A DNA stretch of 64,000 nt from Alitta virens (Eukaryota; Annelida; Polychaeta; Phyllodocida; Nereididae). The stretch's first letter is position 1, and each line of letters begins with the position of its first letter. Made by a program: the position numbers and the translations under genes. The notes below the pieces were generated by a model. That model did not search any database, had not been told where the DNA came from, and saw only the letters and a list, made by a program, of their open reading frames with translations. The DNA is taken from assembly GCA_932294295.1 (NCBI GenBank), contig OW028584.1:5283407-5347406 (forward strand), read 5' to 3'. Shown here one piece after another: positions 1 through 11,587 of the stretch.

Positions 1-52
1 TGAAAAACATTTTATGGCTGCGCACTGCTACACATTATCATTCTTTAACTGT

Positions 53-560
53 TGAATGAGCCGTGAAAAAGCTGAATTATTTGCTGAGTATTAGATCGAT
101 CGAATAAGGGGACTTCATAAAAAGGTCAGTTTTTCTAGAAAACAAGCGTGGTGACCCCCCCTTCTTTATTGTCTTATACGAATTACAATTATAATTTACA
201 GTCAAGATTAGTGAAAATGTTCCTGAAAAATTTAAGACTTTTTGAATTGGCTTGCTTTTACTTCGGATGCCCTGAAATTATTGTTCTCTTATGAATTGCT
301 ATTGATTAGTGGTCTCAAAATGTCCCTGAAAGTCTACCACATGCAATAAAATCGTCTTATTTTGTAGTTATAGAATAGCACTTAAATAATTAGGCTGGAT
401 ATGAGACAGAATGAGCCGTGAAAAAGCTGAATTATTTGGGCCTGTTGGCTTAAGGCACCGTATTGGAAAACCTCTAATAATTCGAAAGATTGCATGGTGA
501 CCCCCCAATTTTTTTCCATATTTGTGCTTTATACGACAAAACACATAAAATAAACCTATT
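53..560. repeat. Diverged tandem duplication, period about 355 bp
   Basis: The phrase AATGAGCCGTGAAAAAGCTG occurs at about 55 and again at about 412. Each copy is followed 80-100 bp later by a GGTGACCCCCC block and a TTATACGA phrase. I see two diverged copies of one non-coding unit. Nothing else is recognisable between 1 and 1000; the short open frame at 840-1046 covers a GGT run and has no protein-like features. Confidence 0.6.
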
Positions 561-1012
561 TTAAAGGGATTCCTATCAAAAGTTCACGGGTAACGAGCCA
601 CCTTAAATACCCATTAAATACAAATTTGTCTTACAGGTTTATTTTGAATTATAATACCTAACACATTTAAGATATCTTCTTTAACACTGTTATGTATGTG
701 TTAGTATAATATAGTATAATAGCTGAGTTTCATTTTATCCTTTGGAAGCATTGTCTTAGCCCATGTATATGTATTTGGGCACACAATGCGGCCATGCTAG
801 AAATAGGCCTAATTATCTGGTTCATACATAGCAGTCTGATTGTTCGCGATGATCTGTGGAGTGCCAAATCAGCGCCAGTGTTTACAAAATGTATCTATAT
901 TTAGCACAGCAATGTGGCTTGCATTGACCGTTGGATCTTTTCAAACGATTGTGCGTCATTTGCGTTGTCGGGCCTATTTACCACTACAGGGCCATGGTGG
1001 TGGTGGTGGTGG

Positions 1013-1176
1013 ATTAGGGTTTTACGTCCTGTATTTCTGCACCTGATGGGCTAATTTAAGACAGGTAGGGACCATGGCAATGAGACGAAGGATGAAACAG
1101 CCATCCAACATAGGCCTGACCGGGAATTGAACCCGGGACCCAGTGGTTGGAAGCTACCACTGAGCTAGGCCCCAAC
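1013..1176 (-). mobile_element. tRNA-derived SINE, copy 1
   Basis: Read on the minus strand, this begins with a tRNA-like head. The A-box-like TAGCTCAGTGG is at 1057-1067 of the 1100s block (1157-1167), a TTCCAA anticodon-like loop follows, and the B box GGTTCAATTCCC is at 1122-1133. A tRNA-unrelated body runs from there down to the phrase GCAGAAATACAGGACGTAAA. The same body follows the tRNA-like head at 10231-10402, so this is a dispersed SINE and not a functional tRNA gene. The head looks tRNA-Gly-like (loop reading TCC), but it is degenerate. Confidence 0.85.
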
Positions 1177-1849
1177 CCCCCAGTACAGGGCCATAGCAAA
1201 GACCATAAACCACCTCTTTGCCATGAAATCTAGCAAGACCGCCTAGCGTAGCTATGCGAAGATGGTGGGCTTGCTTTTAGAAGATTGGATATACAATACT
1301 ATTGATGCTAATTTGGCATTAATCTGAACAGGATGGATGTTAATCTATTCACACCTGTCCACATGCTATTAACAAATGAAGAAATGTAAGAGTTATAAAT
1401 AAGGACATCTTGGACTCTAATTGCCATTGTGTAACACACTAAGTAGGCATTCTCCTAGTACTGTAACTATCAAAAGGTACCACTAGGTCATATAGAGTAT
1501 TACTGTATGAAATTTTGTTAGGGTAAGTGCATTAGTATTGGGTGTTCCACCTCCTGCCTGTCAGATGGACACTAAACAATTTTAATGATGCCTGCAGCGC
1601 AACCTGTGTTTTCTCACTAGCTCCCACTGTGTGGTCTTTAAAATAGCTAAATGAATAAATAAATATTATACATCATATGAATATATATTATTATATATAT
1701 CATCATATTATGCCAATACCTATTTTATTTACAAATTTATTGCAATCATTAGTAGATTCATCAGACATATTACACAATAGGTCTTAATGCAGACAATAGC
1801 TAATTATAGAGTTTTGGCATACAGATTTTAATTGCCAAGAAACTTTTCA
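1177..1849. other. No gene seen
   Basis: AT-rich non-coding sequence with many stops in all frames. A short AT microsatellite lies at about 1660-1710. I found no splice-bounded exon or repeat copy. Confidence 0.5.
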
Positions 1850-2176
1850 AGGGTTATTGAACTGTAAAGCGATTGTTGTCAAATTGCTATTTAAACAAAT
1901 TAAAGACAATGCACGGAATAAAATCAAGAGGACAGCCAGACCGACTGACACCAATTGGGTAAACACAAACTGTGATGCGGGTCAATTTCACTTAATACAA
2001 CTGTTCGGATTAGTGAATTGCTTGTGCATAGAAAAGTGTAATCGGTGCCCATAAAGCCGTGGGATTCGGATTGTCGAGTCCAATTAACATTGTGAAGATC
2101 TGTTCCCAAGTTGATTCGTTCTGATAGCGCAGGATTCGGTTTAACGAATTTTGGATTAACAAGGGTCCACTGTATT
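1850..2176 (-). mobile_element. Pogo/Tigger-like DNA-transposon end, copy 1
   Basis: Read on the minus strand the segment starts ACAGTGGACCCTTGTTAATC, next to a TA. It then carries the same phrases (GGATTCGGTTTAACGA, CCCACGGNTTAATCCGAA type) as the plus-strand copy at 7612-7945. The terminus resembles CAGTNGACC ends of pogo/Tigger elements, which insert at TA. No transposase reading frame is present, so it is a non-autonomous or truncated copy. The superfamily call is by terminus only. Confidence 0.6.
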
Positions 2177-3113
2177 TACCGATACTTCTTTTCCTAAACT
2201 CATTCTGAGCTCATATTCTTCACTGGGATGTGTCGAAAGCCTTTAAAATATCCAGGTGTATATCTGTAGGCTGTTTGTTCTTACATCTAAAATAATCCTG
2301 TCACATAGTTCAGGAGTAGCAAATTCTGTTGAGCATAAGGTACGAAATCCATATTGGCTTGGAGTAGGAAATTCTGCTAAATGAAAGGTACAAAATCCAT
2401 AAACTGTTGTAACAGGTTCATTGTTCTAGAGATTCACAGTTAACTTTCTGACAGTGAATCATGGGCTGCTTTCCATAGGTAGCTTTTTTTCCATAATTCT
2501 TCAACCAATACTAATCTGGGTTTTGCTTAACAGCATGAATGATAAGATATTCATGTTTTTGCCTCACTTGTGCTACAGTATAAGAAGACAGATAGATGAT
2601 AGAAAATACTTTGTCCTCATTGAGGAAATTTGTTTTGTACATTACAAGTAAATTTTTCTATTATTTCAGAAAAAAAGGATTTTCCTGAATAGAGACATTT
2701 GTGAGACGGTGCAAAAGGAATGTCATATACGGCAAGTAATGAAATTCTGATGGTGAACACTTGTCCTTCAGAGAATATGGCGTGAATCATGCAGTGCAAC
2801 ACACAGTGAAAGGGAGACTTCACAAGCAACTTTGATTCACACTGTTGATGGTTCAAGTGGTTCTTGGCAAAGATGGGGATTCTACAATCTAGACAAGGCA
2901 GAAGGTATCTAAGGAAATAAAAATATCTGTTGATTGTATTTTCAATGTTTACTGGCCAAATATTTGTAGTACGGCATTATATGATATAATTGAGTTTCAT
3001 TTTCCTCCAGTTACATCGTGCATTAGAATAATAATGATTGATATTTGGATATTTTATTATTTTCTTGAATCTTTTGAAGAAGTATAGTTCTTCTTTTAAT
3101 TGTTGTGCTGCAG
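2177..3113. other. Presumed upstream intron or flank of the ankyrin gene
   Basis: No first exon for the ankyrin gene could be identified here. A short stretch after an acceptor-like TTATTTCAG near 2670 is open in one frame for about 22 codons. It ends in phase 0 while the exon at 3114 needs two carried bases, so I did not join it. Confidence 0.35.
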
Positions 3114-6100
3114 GCCTGGTAAGTTCAAGAAGATATTATCAAAACTGAAAAAACCAAAGCACTTGAACAAACATGGCAAGAAAATATTGGAAATTCTGAG
3201 AGAAGAGGGGCATAACATTCTCAGCCAGAAACCTGAACTGCTGGTGAAGATGGTTGGGAAAGCAAGTCTCTTGATTGAATCAGAATATTATGCGGAAATC
3301 ATCCAGGTAAGACCATCTGAGTTGTTGTTGAGAAACACATTATAATTTCACATTGAAACAACTAAAATTGTCTCTTGGGAAATAATAAAGGCTTTTTGTG
3401 TGCGTTGAAAATACTTTGAAAATATTCCATAGCTTGCTGTAAAAGATCACAATGCAACTTTAAATATTTTGTACTTTAAACATTTGCTCCAGAAGATAAC
3501 CCTGTATAAATCTAAATTATGATTCTAATCATCTGTATTATTAGGCTGTCCATTAGAGCATATGTATATATGCCAGTGACATCTGCAAGCTGATCTGCAA
3601 GCTATGAACAAAATTTTAATTGTAGGTGGAATAGATTTGATTTGATCTTATTTCATTATGTTTCAAATGCTGCTCAGTAACCAGTTCCTTTCATTAAGAT
3701 AACCTGAAATATGTTTTTCTTTCTCTTTACATATATACTCTTGCAATACATATTTCTCCATTTTCAGTAAAAATATTAATAATTATTCATTTTGTCATTT
3801 GCAGGTTATGTCAGATGTATACAACACAATTTCACACACTGCACATGATGGGCCTTTGGCTTGCTTAGTGCAACAAATGAGGGATGTAGAGAGTCTAAAA
3901 GTATTTGCAAAGCATCAAGAAGAATTCATGGCAATACTCAAGGTAAACACAAGCAAAATATTTACATTCGCGTTGTTGAAGTATACGGTCAAGACTCGCT
4001 ATTCTGAACACCCATTCAGATAACTGCAGCAGTTTAACATACTAAATATATTATGTGACCAAAACAGCTGTTCGCATAGTGAGACATTGGGAGCTATTTG
4101 GTTAATGAAGTCCATTATAGCGAGACATGACTGCATAGAGAGTGCATTATAAAGTTTCATTCTGAAAACTTAAAAAATTCACACAGGCGTATACTTGTGC
4201 TTTCCTTTTTTTGAAATTTTACTGAACACAAAATTATGGGTTTTCGGGGTGCTTTCTCAGTTATGCAAAAGTAAATTATTAATGATGTGGCTCCTGATTT
4301 CTGATGGATTTCTGCAGCACATCTAATGTAATGTAATGAAGAAATTCTATGGAAAGGTTCTAGGTATAAATTTACTTAATTTTAAAATATCTAGATATAT
4401 GTAATAATGTTATTTTATCATCTGCTTTTTTTAGTTATGAAATGGATATTAAGAAAAATTGATAAAAATAAATATTGATTTATTTTACAGATATTGATGA
4501 CAACAGATGCATCCGTCTCAATAAGGTAACTCATCTGATGTTTGTGGTTATCCTATGATTTGATTAATTCACTTTTGCAAATGTTAAATTTCTAGAGAGA
4601 ATATATTCATACATTGTTCAGTGCCATTCTTTCTTGATGAACCTAAATTTCAATTTCAAAATCCAAAATTTATAATTTCGGTGCAAAATAGGCCTCTCAT
4701 CTGTATAATATACTTCTTCTCAAGAGTCATGTTTCAGCTTATCAACACTTTCTACTATTTTATTAACATGTCCTTTTTGTCATTCGGTAGAAAAAGTATA
4801 TTATACACTATGACCATGCATTACATGGAATTATAATCAAATATATGTTGGTTTTTGCTTCTCATCTGGTTTTGATTTTATCTTTGGTAGATATTTACAA
4901 ACAAACTATTGAAATTTATTTTAGGACTATTGCAACTATCTGCACATTCCATTTTATTGCAATGAAACCAGAATGAGTTCAATTAATTCAAAAGAAATAT
5001 ATCAAACCCAGTCAACAGTTTGATCATACTGGATCTCTGATCTGAGTGACCCATAAAATGGTTGACAGTAATAAATTATCAATCCATACTTTCAAAATAA
5101 TTTCATTCAGTTTATAGCCACAATTTCCAGCATTGGTGTATTTGCTACAGCAATAGATGGTGTCAAATGTAATAACATTGCATGCTCAGAGTTAAATATG
5201 TTATTTTTCATGATAATAGCAACAAAAATTATTTACATTCAGAACAGAGTGTATGGGGCATCTCATTATGAATGCAAGGTATATATCTGAAGTGGATGAG
5301 TGGACATTCCAATGGATTCATCAACTGATCGATATTTTGACATTGCTGGTTAATGAAGGGGCAGATCCAACATGGATACCAGAAGGTCCAGATGAATCTA
5401 CTCTGCACAAACTTGTCCAGGGAATATTCCCCATCCTTGCCAACACAGAGCATCTAACTTGTGCATTGATGGACTTCCTATGTCTCAACCTCAAGGAACC
5501 AAATGGTACTGTGCTGCATGCATTGCTCAACTGGCATTGGAAATATCTCCTCCAAGAAGGGCCAGCTGACTTCTCTGAGCAATGTCACAGAACTGTTTCC
5601 ATTGTAATTGGGGAAAAGCCTACCCTACTTGACATGCCTGATGAACATGGGAGGACTCCTCTGCATATCCTAGCAAAAGGCATTTCTGAACATCCAGATG
5701 CAGCAGACAAACTACTGCCCCTCTTTCCTAATCTCACAACACCTGAGAATGTGAATGCCACAGACTGTGATGGGAGGACTCCTCTGCATATCCTAGCAAA
5801 AGGCATTTCTGAACATCCAGATGCAGCAGACAAACTATTGCCCCTCTTTCCTAATCTCACAACACCTGAGAATGTGAATGCCACAGACTGTGATGGGAGG
5901 ACTCCTCTGCATATCCTAGCCAAAGGCATTTCTGAACATTCAGATGCAGCAGACAAACTATTGCCCCTCTTTCCTAATCTCACTACAACTGAAAGTGTGA
6001 ATGCCATAGACTGTGATGGGAGGACTTCTCTGCATATCCTAACAAAAGGCATTTCTGAACATCCAGATGCAGCAGACAAACTATTGCCCCTCTTTCCTAA

Positions 6101-6775
6101 TCTCACTACAACTGAGAGTGTGAATGCCATAGACTGTGATGGGAGGACTCCTCTGCATATCCTAGCAAAAGGCATTTATGAACATCCAGATGCAGCAGAC
6201 AAACTATTACCCCTCTTTCCTAATCTCACAACACCTGAGAATGTGAATGCCACAGACTGTGATGGGAGGACTCCTCTACATATCCTAGCAAAAGGCATTT
6301 CTGAACATCCAGATGCAGCAGACAAACTATTGCCCCTCTTTCCTAATCTCACTACAACTGAGAATGTGAATGCCATAGACTGTGATGGGAGGACTTCTCT
6401 GCATATCCTAACAAAAGGCATTTCTGAACATCCAGATGCAGCAGACAAACTATTGCCCCTCTTTCCTAATCTCACTACAACTGAGAATGTGAATGCCATA
6501 GACTGTGATGGGAGGACTCCTCTGCATATCCTATCAGAAGGCATTTCTGAACATCCAGATGCAGCAGACAAACTATTGGCCCTCTTTCTGAATCTCACTA
6601 CAACTGAGAATGTGAATGCTAGAGATAAACACTCAGTGACTCCATTACTTTGGATATTAGCAGGAAAAATAAGATGGGAGAATGAATTGTGCATGAAAAG
6701 ATCATTTTCGGACATTGAAGGGATATTCCTCGATAAGGGTGCAGATGCTCACCTTGCAAGGGCTGCAGAACCTGT
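3114..6775 (+). CDS. Ankyrin-repeat protein, partial (4 exons, both ends missing)
   Basis: Four exons join in frame with GT-AG borders: 3114-3306, 3805-3942, 4491-4525 and 5243-6775. The third exon leaves AG, which the first A of exon 4 completes to Arg. The first three exons encode a lysine- and leucine-rich, probably helical region without a recognised domain. Exon 4 starts with degenerate ankyrin-like segments (around EGADPTW and the STLH motif), then eight 41-residue units containing DCDGRTPLHIL, and closes with LDKGADAHLARAAEPV, a typical last ankyrin helix. It ends at a strong GTAAGT donor, so more exons should follow. I could not find them up to 14 kb. Binding partner and function are unknown. 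The combination of helical N-terminus and ankyrin repeats resembles the gene at 39.4 kb, so it could be a relative of that ankyrin-cGLR, but no nucleotidyltransferase exon is visible. 5' start and 3' end are both unresolved. Confidence 0.8.
5640..6623 (+). repeat. Coding tandem repeat, 8 x 123 bp (41-residue ankyrin-type units)
   Basis: Units start at 5640, 5763, 5886, 6009, 6132, 6255, 6378 and 6501, exactly 123 bp apart, and keep the reading frame. Unit length is 41 residues, not the usual 33 of ankyrin repeats; the TPLHIL core and the ADKLL helix are kept. Variant sites show a three-unit higher-order pattern: units 4 and 7 share TSLHILTK, units 2 and 5 share TTPENVNAT. This suggests recent amplification of a 369-bp block. 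Copy number may vary between individuals. Confidence 0.9.
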
Positions 6776-7611
6776 GTAAGTATTCAATTACTCACTTTAT
6801 TATGTCAAGCAGAATGTGTTTCCATACCAAGTGGCTACAGCAATTTGCTTTGGAGGGGGTCAGTTGACCATGTAACACTGATAACCAAAAACTCAAGGGC
6901 CAGCAATGTGCAGTCATCAGCAACAGAAGTGCAAAACCTGTTTGAAGTATAAATTCATTTCTATGAAATGGTTCTTCGATGCTTCACCTGAAGTATTGAT
7001 CCTGAAGTGTCAAGCATTGTGTAACAGCGGTTGCCACAGTCTAGTTATGCCTATAACTATAATGTTTAATTAACTTACCAGACAGCGTGTTAATCAGGTT
7101 TGAGGTGGTACTTTTGTGTTAATGACACACTTGATCATCTTATGGACCTAAGCAGTTGTTTTTGGTGGACCTAATGACAGATATTGTATTTTGGAGATAC
7201 CCACTTTTCTAGGTAAGCTATAATTTCATCTATATAGTCTGTAATTTTGATAAAAATAGTAAACTTATGTACAGTTATTTAACACAAATTTACGGGTTTA
7301 CAGTATCAATAATTAATTTGTTTAGAGAAACAATGTGCTTGCTGTGAATTAATAAATGTGTTATTTGGTATAGACCCCAACCATTTCAGGGAGGACTAGT
7401 TGTCAAATGTTAATGGTAATGATAATGATAATTTTAGTAGTACTGTCATAGTGAGCATGTGATGAATTTTTCTGGAGCATTATTATTTTCCATATTTTTC
7501 CATGTATGTGACGAGTGACTTGTCAATATCAATAATGATACAACTGCTTTGGCTGATGGGGTTCCCCTGTACTTGAGTCAGTAATGAAAACTGGAGTTAT
7601 TTTAGGACCTA
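6776..7611. other. No exon seen; probably intron of the ankyrin gene
   Basis: AT-rich sequence directly after the GTAAGT donor. I see no exon-like segment with good splice sites and no repeat shared with the rest of the window. Confidence 0.4.
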
Positions 7612-7945
7612 ATACAGTCGACCCTCGTTAATTCAAAATTTGTTAAACCGAATCACATGCTATCCGAACAAAAATGCTTAGGAACGGATCTTCACAATGC
7701 TAATTGGACTCGTTAAACCGAATCCCACGGTTAATCCGAACGGTCATTTTGGGCACAGAATGGCTTTTTCCAATGCTTAAGCAATTCATTAATCCTAAAG
7801 TTCGGTAGCTGTATTCGAGCAATTGACCAGCATAATTGCCATTCTGTGTTTAATCAAGGGGTGACAGTCTGTCTGTCTCATGGCTTTGTTTTCAATGTGT
7901 TGAATAGCAATTAATAACCCTTGAATTGGAAGTCTCACTACTGAA
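7612..7945 (+). mobile_element. Pogo/Tigger-like DNA-transposon end, copy 2
   Basis: Starts TACAGTCGACCCTCGTTAAT and then follows the 1850-2176 copy in opposite orientation through GGATCTTCACAATG, AACCGAATCCCACGG and the final AATAACCCTTGAA phrase. About 330 bp are shared, with no coding capacity. It flanks the ankyrin gene on the side opposite to copy 1. Confidence 0.65.
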
Positions 7946-8655
7946 TTGACCTTCATCTCATTGCAATTAGGCCGCGTTAGCAGTAAGTTATATTAACTCC
8001 AATACTGGATAGAAATTAACATATCTACATGTGTAGTATAACCACACATGAAGATTAAAATGAGTTGATAATAAGTTTGTACAAAAATTACGATTCTTAA
8101 ATGGTCAGCTAATAATAAAAAATAAAAAAAGTATTATAATATATATTAATCCTGCAATGCATAATGTATTGTATTAGATCCTAGTTTTAATCCTAAAATT
8201 TGTTGATAAGAAGACAAACAGTGACCTCATCTCAGTCTCGCAAATTCTCGCTTTTTTACTTCTGCCTAGCGCCAAGTCCCCAGTCCACAGGACATCTAAT
8301 GCCTAACCCTAAAAAGTGAACTTTTTGTTGCCTTTTTCAGAAAACCTCTTCATACATGTAAGCCTGTTATAATGAACCACATGGAAGTTTGAGCTTGCTT
8401 TGACTTTAAGTAAAGCAACAAGTGTGGTCAGATGGAATGACAATAAAATTAATAAATATCATTGTGCAGCAGTTGACTTGTAATAATAATAATCTTTATT
8501 AAGCCTTCAAAAAAGAGATTCATGAAAAACATACCCAAAAAAAACACAATTTTGTTTCACAGTGGGACTGTATGAGAGCGGCATCAGAAAGATGTCTTGC
8601 AGGATCTCCTGTCATATATGACTCTTCTCTCATATATGATGAATAAAAAAGTTGA
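7946..8655. other. No gene seen
   Basis: AT-rich sequence with short A-rich runs. Two adjacent CCCTAA-like units near 8302 are too few to suggest a telomeric origin. Confidence 0.4.
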
Positions 8656-8662
8656 ACTTTCA

Positions 8663-9190
8663 ATGACATTCACATGCTATATCAAAACTAAGCATTTTAA
8701 AGTGACCATATTTTTTTTTCAAAATTAAATTTTTTATCCACCATTGATGAAATTCACATGCGATATCAGGACTCTGCATTTTCAGTAGCCATTTATGAAA
8801 TTTATGGACAGTGAGTATAGTGCCTTTACCACAACATTTCATATATTTTCTTGGATGAGTAGTAAACCTGGCAACAAACTAAACAAGCGAACAATGTTGA
8901 CAACTGTTTTGATAATGCACGGGACAGTGATAACCCGTCATGTGAATCGTGTCTCGGGCACCTCAGCAGTTGGAAGTTCTGCCCATCATGTAACCGAGTT
9001 CACTGTTGCCTGGTTAGTTGTCGACAGGTTGGATGTTGCCTGGTTAGTTGTCGATGGGTTGGATGTTGCCAAGTTGTAGCATCTCAGGGTTGACTTGCCA
9101 TAATTTTCTTGAACCATTTTACACACGATATACTTAAGGTAAACGCAGGCCATTTAATGAAATTCACATGCTGTTTAAGCTAAGCAATTT
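8663..9190. repeat. Three dispersed copies of a 45-bp unit plus a 29-bp tandem
   Basis: A unit with the core AAATTCACATGCNATATC and a following GCATTTT phrase occurs at about 8663, 8747 and 9157. Between them, at about 9006-9075, the phrase GTTGCCTGGTTAGTTGTCGA is repeated in tandem. I assign no function. Confidence 0.5.
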
Positions 9191-10089
9191 CTGATGCCGC
9201 CTATGGGTAGTATATAAGAAGTCATGCGTTTACATTTAACTATGATATTCAATGTACAAGTAAACCTTGCTAGGTAGAACTTGCCTACACCGAAACACAA
9301 ATCGAACCATGTAGTTATTCGAACATTTATTTCTAAAGACTTTCTTATTGAATCATTAAACTTTGTGGAAGTCAAATCGTTCAAATTATAACAATTAGTG
9401 GCTGTGGTGCATTGGAGTTTGACTTGCGCATGTTGACTGTATAAGCACTATGACTTGTTTTTAAAGATATATATCTGACAAGCATCACTTCACACAAATT
9501 ATTTTAAATGAAGTCTCTGTCTGCACGGAGTACTCGAAAATAGCAGCAAGGAATAATTGTCTTCATGAAGATGTAAAGAAGGTTACAGCATTTGATTCAT
9601 CTGAGATGTGCAATTTTATTTACTAGTTATTGACAAATTTGTTCCGACTTTGAATTCAATAAATATTCACCCAGCATTTGCACAGTCTTAGTCAAAGTGC
9701 AATATGCCATCAATCCAAACTTCAAGGCACATTGGACAGATCAACATCGCCATCTGTGAGGTAGTACTACCGTTGATCACCATTGATGTCTGTTGACCCT
9801 GTGTGCATGCAAGGTAGCTTCATGCCGAAGAATTTTGGTAGCTGCCATTTCTGAAATGAAAGTCATAAACGAAAGGTGCACATGATTTTCAGCAATCCAG
9901 GTCAACGAAAGTTTAAAACTTTTCCATCACTTGCAGCGCTTAATTGTACAGTGCTACTCCATAGGCCTCTCAGTTACAATAAAGTTGAAGTAGACAGGCC
10001 TTACATACCTTAATTTTATGTACCGTGCTTCACAGCCATTGGCATTGATGCATACCTTTGAAAAAAAACAACTCATCATTCGCCCTAAT
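9191..10089. other. No gene seen
   Basis: No exon, SINE or inverted repeat could be supported here. The short minus-strand open frame near 9175-9384 has no protein-like pattern. Confidence 0.4.
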
Positions 10090-10230
10090 TTGTAGATCAC
10101 TCCTGGTCTCGCTTGACCACTCTTGGAAATACGTGATGAGAGGAAAAAATTTTAAACATGTTTAAAACTTCGGCGGTTGTTCTACGAGTAGTTGTTTATG
10201 TAAGTCATGTAACTTGCTCAGGGATTCGAG

Positions 10231-10402
10231 GGGTGGGGGCCTAACTCAGTGGTAGCGCGCTGGGCTTCCAACCACTGGGTCTCCGGTTTAATTCCCGGTG
10301 GAGCCTAATTGTTGGATGGCTGTTTCATCCTTCGCCTCATTGCCATGGTCCCTACCAGTCCTAATCAGCCCATCAGGTGCAGAAATACAGGACGTAAAGC
10401 CA
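10231..10402 (+). mobile_element. tRNA-derived SINE, copy 2
   Basis: Same family as 1013-1176. The tRNA-like head has the A box TAACTCAGTGG at 10242-10252, a CTTCCAA loop and the B box GGTTTAATTCCC at 10285-10296. The body ends GCAGAAATACAGGACGTAAA. A tRNA acceptor stem does not form well, so it is a retroposon and not a tRNA gene. Confidence 0.85.
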
Positions 10403-10435
10403 CCACTCGGAGGCCCATCCGCAAGCATTCTATGT

Positions 10436-10672
10436 AGGTTCTACGTACATCCTACGTACATCCACATGAACATCCACATGTACGTCCTACGTACATCCTA
10501 CGTACATCCTACGTACATCCTACGTACATCCTACGTACGTCCTACGTACGTCCTACGTACGTCCTACGTACGTCCTACGTATGTCCTACGTACGTCCTAC
10601 GTACGTCCTACGTACGTCCTACGTATGTCCTACGTACATCCTACGTACGTCCTACGTACGTCCTACGTATAT
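10436..10672 (+). repeat. Minisatellite, 11-bp unit CGTCCTACGTA
   Basis: About twenty head-to-tail copies of CRTCCTACGTA directly after the SINE body. The variation is mostly G/A at one CpG-type position, as expected from methylated-CpG decay. The long open frame across it is a by-product of the repeat length, not a gene. Confidence 0.9.
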
Positions 10673-11492
10673 ACTTGCCATCCACTCGCGTCCACTCATA
10701 GAACGATCATAAAACGCTTGGCGGATGTCCGTCGCTCGCTCATCATCTTCCGTGCGAGCGATATTTGTAGAATACTCCTGGTCCTGCTTGACCACTCAAG
10801 AGCATATGTGGAGGGTAAAAGTATTTAACACTTTGGCGGACATTCTACGAGTGATTGTTTATATTAGTTACGTTAGTTAGTTAGTTAGTGTTATTGTTTA
10901 ATGCCTCATCAGCACCTGAGTGGGCTTTGTAGAGGCTCTCTAGGGTAAGATTGATTATCTATAGTTGGTAGTAGAAACCAGAAGCATGTAAAAAAATCAA
11001 TAATTGTCTGCGTTGGATAGCTGGAGCAGCTTGTGCAATGCGCACTGTCCTGTTTTAGCCACTGGGGATAGAGGACTTCACCAAAAGTGTTTCCACCCTC
11101 GATGCGTGGAGGCCCAGGACTTTCGAGGGCTATATTAGTTACGTAATTCGCTTGGGAGTCAGTTGGCGTTCTACGTACATTCTACATACGTTCTACGTAC
11201 AATCTAAGTTCCTGGTCATACTTGGCCTCACTTGGCTATACGTAGCCACCACATCCTTGAACCACTCACACGGGTGATCTACGAGTGATCCACGAACGAT
11301 CCAAGAGCGATCTACGAGTGCCTCTCTCATGGATGCCTCATGGAAGCTTGGCGATGGACGTCAAGCGACTGTTTGAGAGACGTCTGGCTATGACTGCCCC
11401 GCGTACGCTTGTGGAAAGCATTTATACATGATTAACAGACCCACGAGTGAGCAAGTATAGACCATTTTTGCCATCTGTGGTCATACGTAGGT

Positions 11493-11587
11493 CTTACACG
11501 TGACAGTGTGAACGCCCCTTTACTGGTTTGTTTAACCATTACTGCCTTGAATTTCCAAATCAATGATTTGCCAATTGCCACCATCTC
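11493..11587 (-). other. Exon-like segment, orphan
   Basis: On the minus strand an acceptor-like TTCTTCACAG is followed by an open stretch encoding SLEMVAIGKSLIWKFKAVM and ending near a GTAAGA donor. A diverged copy with a similar acceptor lies at 13551 but has an early stop. No partner exons were found and the protein is not recognised, so this could be a chance frame. Confidence 0.2.

Larger units (their letters stand above)
10090..11420. repeat. Composite repeat region with copies of a 110-bp unit
   Basis: The phrases CTCCTGGTC..GCTTGACCACTC and TTCTACGAGTRRTTGTTTAT recur at about 10097-10200 and 10770-10858. A weaker copy lies near 11130-11220. The SINE at 10231 and the minisatellite at 10436 lie between the copies. 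At 11270-11320 the word GATCYACGAGTG is repeated about four times. Probably layered transposon debris. Confidence 0.5.

Noticed and set aside
1110..1176. Possible tRNA-Gly gene
   Set aside because: The acceptor stem does not close and the same tRNA-unrelated body follows at 10.2 kb, so it is a SINE.
5585..6715. Two long minus-strand open frames (196 and 179 codons) across the ankyrin exon
   Set aside because: They are by-products of the 123-bp repeat, which stays open on the antisense strand; no splice sites or independent protein signal.
8296..8312. CCTAACCCTAA, telomere-like
   Set aside because: Only two units, which is expected by chance in this length.
10436..10672. Regular array that might suggest CRISPR
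   Set aside because: Units are 11 bp with no spacers, and the window is eukaryotic.
10298..10828. 176-codon plus-strand open frame
   Set aside because: It runs through the SINE body and the 11-bp minisatellite and repeats RTSYV-type residues only because of the repeat.
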